A stretch of DNA of 38,645 nucleotides from Faecalibacterium gallinarum (lineage in GTDB: Bacteria; Bacillota; Clostridia; Oscillospirales; Ruminococcaceae). The position numbers and the translations under genes were made by a program. Positions 38,527 through 38,645 of the stretch are shown here, one piece after another. Numbering within the stretch: the stretch's first letter is position 1; every line of letters begins with the position of its first letter. The stretch is from the NCBI RefSeq assembly GCF_022180365.1, contig NZ_BQKV01000080.1, positions 1 through 38,645 of the forward strand, in the 5' to 3' direction. The notes under the pieces were generated by a model. It searched no databases and was not told the origin of the DNA. It saw only the letters and a list, made by a program, of their open reading frames with translations.

Positions 38527-38645
38527 ATGAGAACCCTGTTCTTAACTTCAAGTGGCTTAAACGAAAAGACTATGGTATTATTTTGGAAATGTATCGGAAA
38601 AGAACCGATTAACACAAAAGCGATTTTGGTTCCATCCGCCGCAGT
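38527..38645 (+). CDS. peptidase E/type 1 glutamine amidotransferase-like protein (partial)
   Basis: The first 39 residues of a gene run off the window: MRTLFLTSSGLNEKTMVLFW, then IGKEPINTKAILVPSAA. This matches the start of S51-type peptidase E-like proteins, where the first strand LFLTSSG and a second strand ending in PSAA are typical. The catalytic Ser region is outside the window, so activity cannot be judged. AAGAGGAC lies upstream of the ATG. It is AT-rich, and could belong to the island or to the adjoining chromosome. Confidence 0.65.
   Translation, partial: MRTLFLTSSGLNEKTMVLFWKCIGKEPINTKAILVPSAA

Noticed and set aside
1-38645. CRISPR arrays, tRNA or rRNA genes
   Set aside because: No regularly spaced direct repeats and no cloverleaf or rRNA-like sequence were recognised on either strand by eye. 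The 23S-like motifs at 5867 and 6363 are short L1-binding mimics only.

Overview
The window looks like the chromosome of a GC-rich gut clostridium of the Oscillospiraceae (Faecalibacterium/Gemmiger/Subdoligranulum-like). That is inferred from Firmicutes gene order (argS beside a DUF1934 gene; rpmG-secE-nusG-rplK-rplA then rplJ-rplL), strong GGAGG ribosome binding sites and codon use, not from a database match. No rRNA, tRNA or CRISPR array was seen.

Layout: 1-262 is the 3' end of an IS3/IS150-type element. 302-4529 (minus) is a ddl-murI-DUF1934-argS cluster for cell-wall D-amino acids and tRNA charging. 4684-8369 (plus) is the ribosomal protein/transcription cluster, with two L1-type leaders and an L10-type leader with attenuator. 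8403-10364 (minus) is a MarR-MATE efflux operon with a visible operator, followed by a membrane histidine kinase (10416-12176).

12270-19883 is an intact-looking mobilizable transposon of about 7.6 kb. It has 20-bp terminal inverted repeats, a pMV158-like oriT, an MFS drug-efflux cargo gene behind an attenuator-like leader, an XRE regulator, a Cys-rich VLP protein, a RepA_N protein, a MobV relaxase and a large serine recombinase. It sits exactly between the histidine kinase and a divergent OmpR-type response regulator (19920), so it appears to have split the shared control region of a two-component system. Next comes a secreted FMN/FAD lipoprotein reductase (20902-22956). A second, related reductase lies at 32162-33901. 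Both promoters carry tandem 10-bp repeats with a CTTAA core, which suggests a small regulon.

23064-25939 (minus) is proC-proB-proA for proline synthesis. A Cof-type HAD phosphatase follows, then a fluoride (crcB-type) riboswitch whose terminator reuses the aptamer's 3' strand, in front of a cation/proton antiporter. After that come a ferredoxin-like protein divergent from a Crp/Fnr regulator, a coiled-coil protein, two small dimeric alpha/beta-barrel proteins, a 53-residue membrane protein, the second reductase, and a TetR-ABC ATPase-permease operon.

From about 36339 the sequence becomes AT-richer and foreign: a broken low-molecular-weight tyrosine phosphatase start (a probable integration site), an HxlR/flavodoxin pair, a structured 97-bp element also present inverted in the 12.3-19.9 kb transposon, a conjugative-element sigma-like gene, a helix-turn-helix gene with an amber stop, and the start of a peptidase E-like gene.
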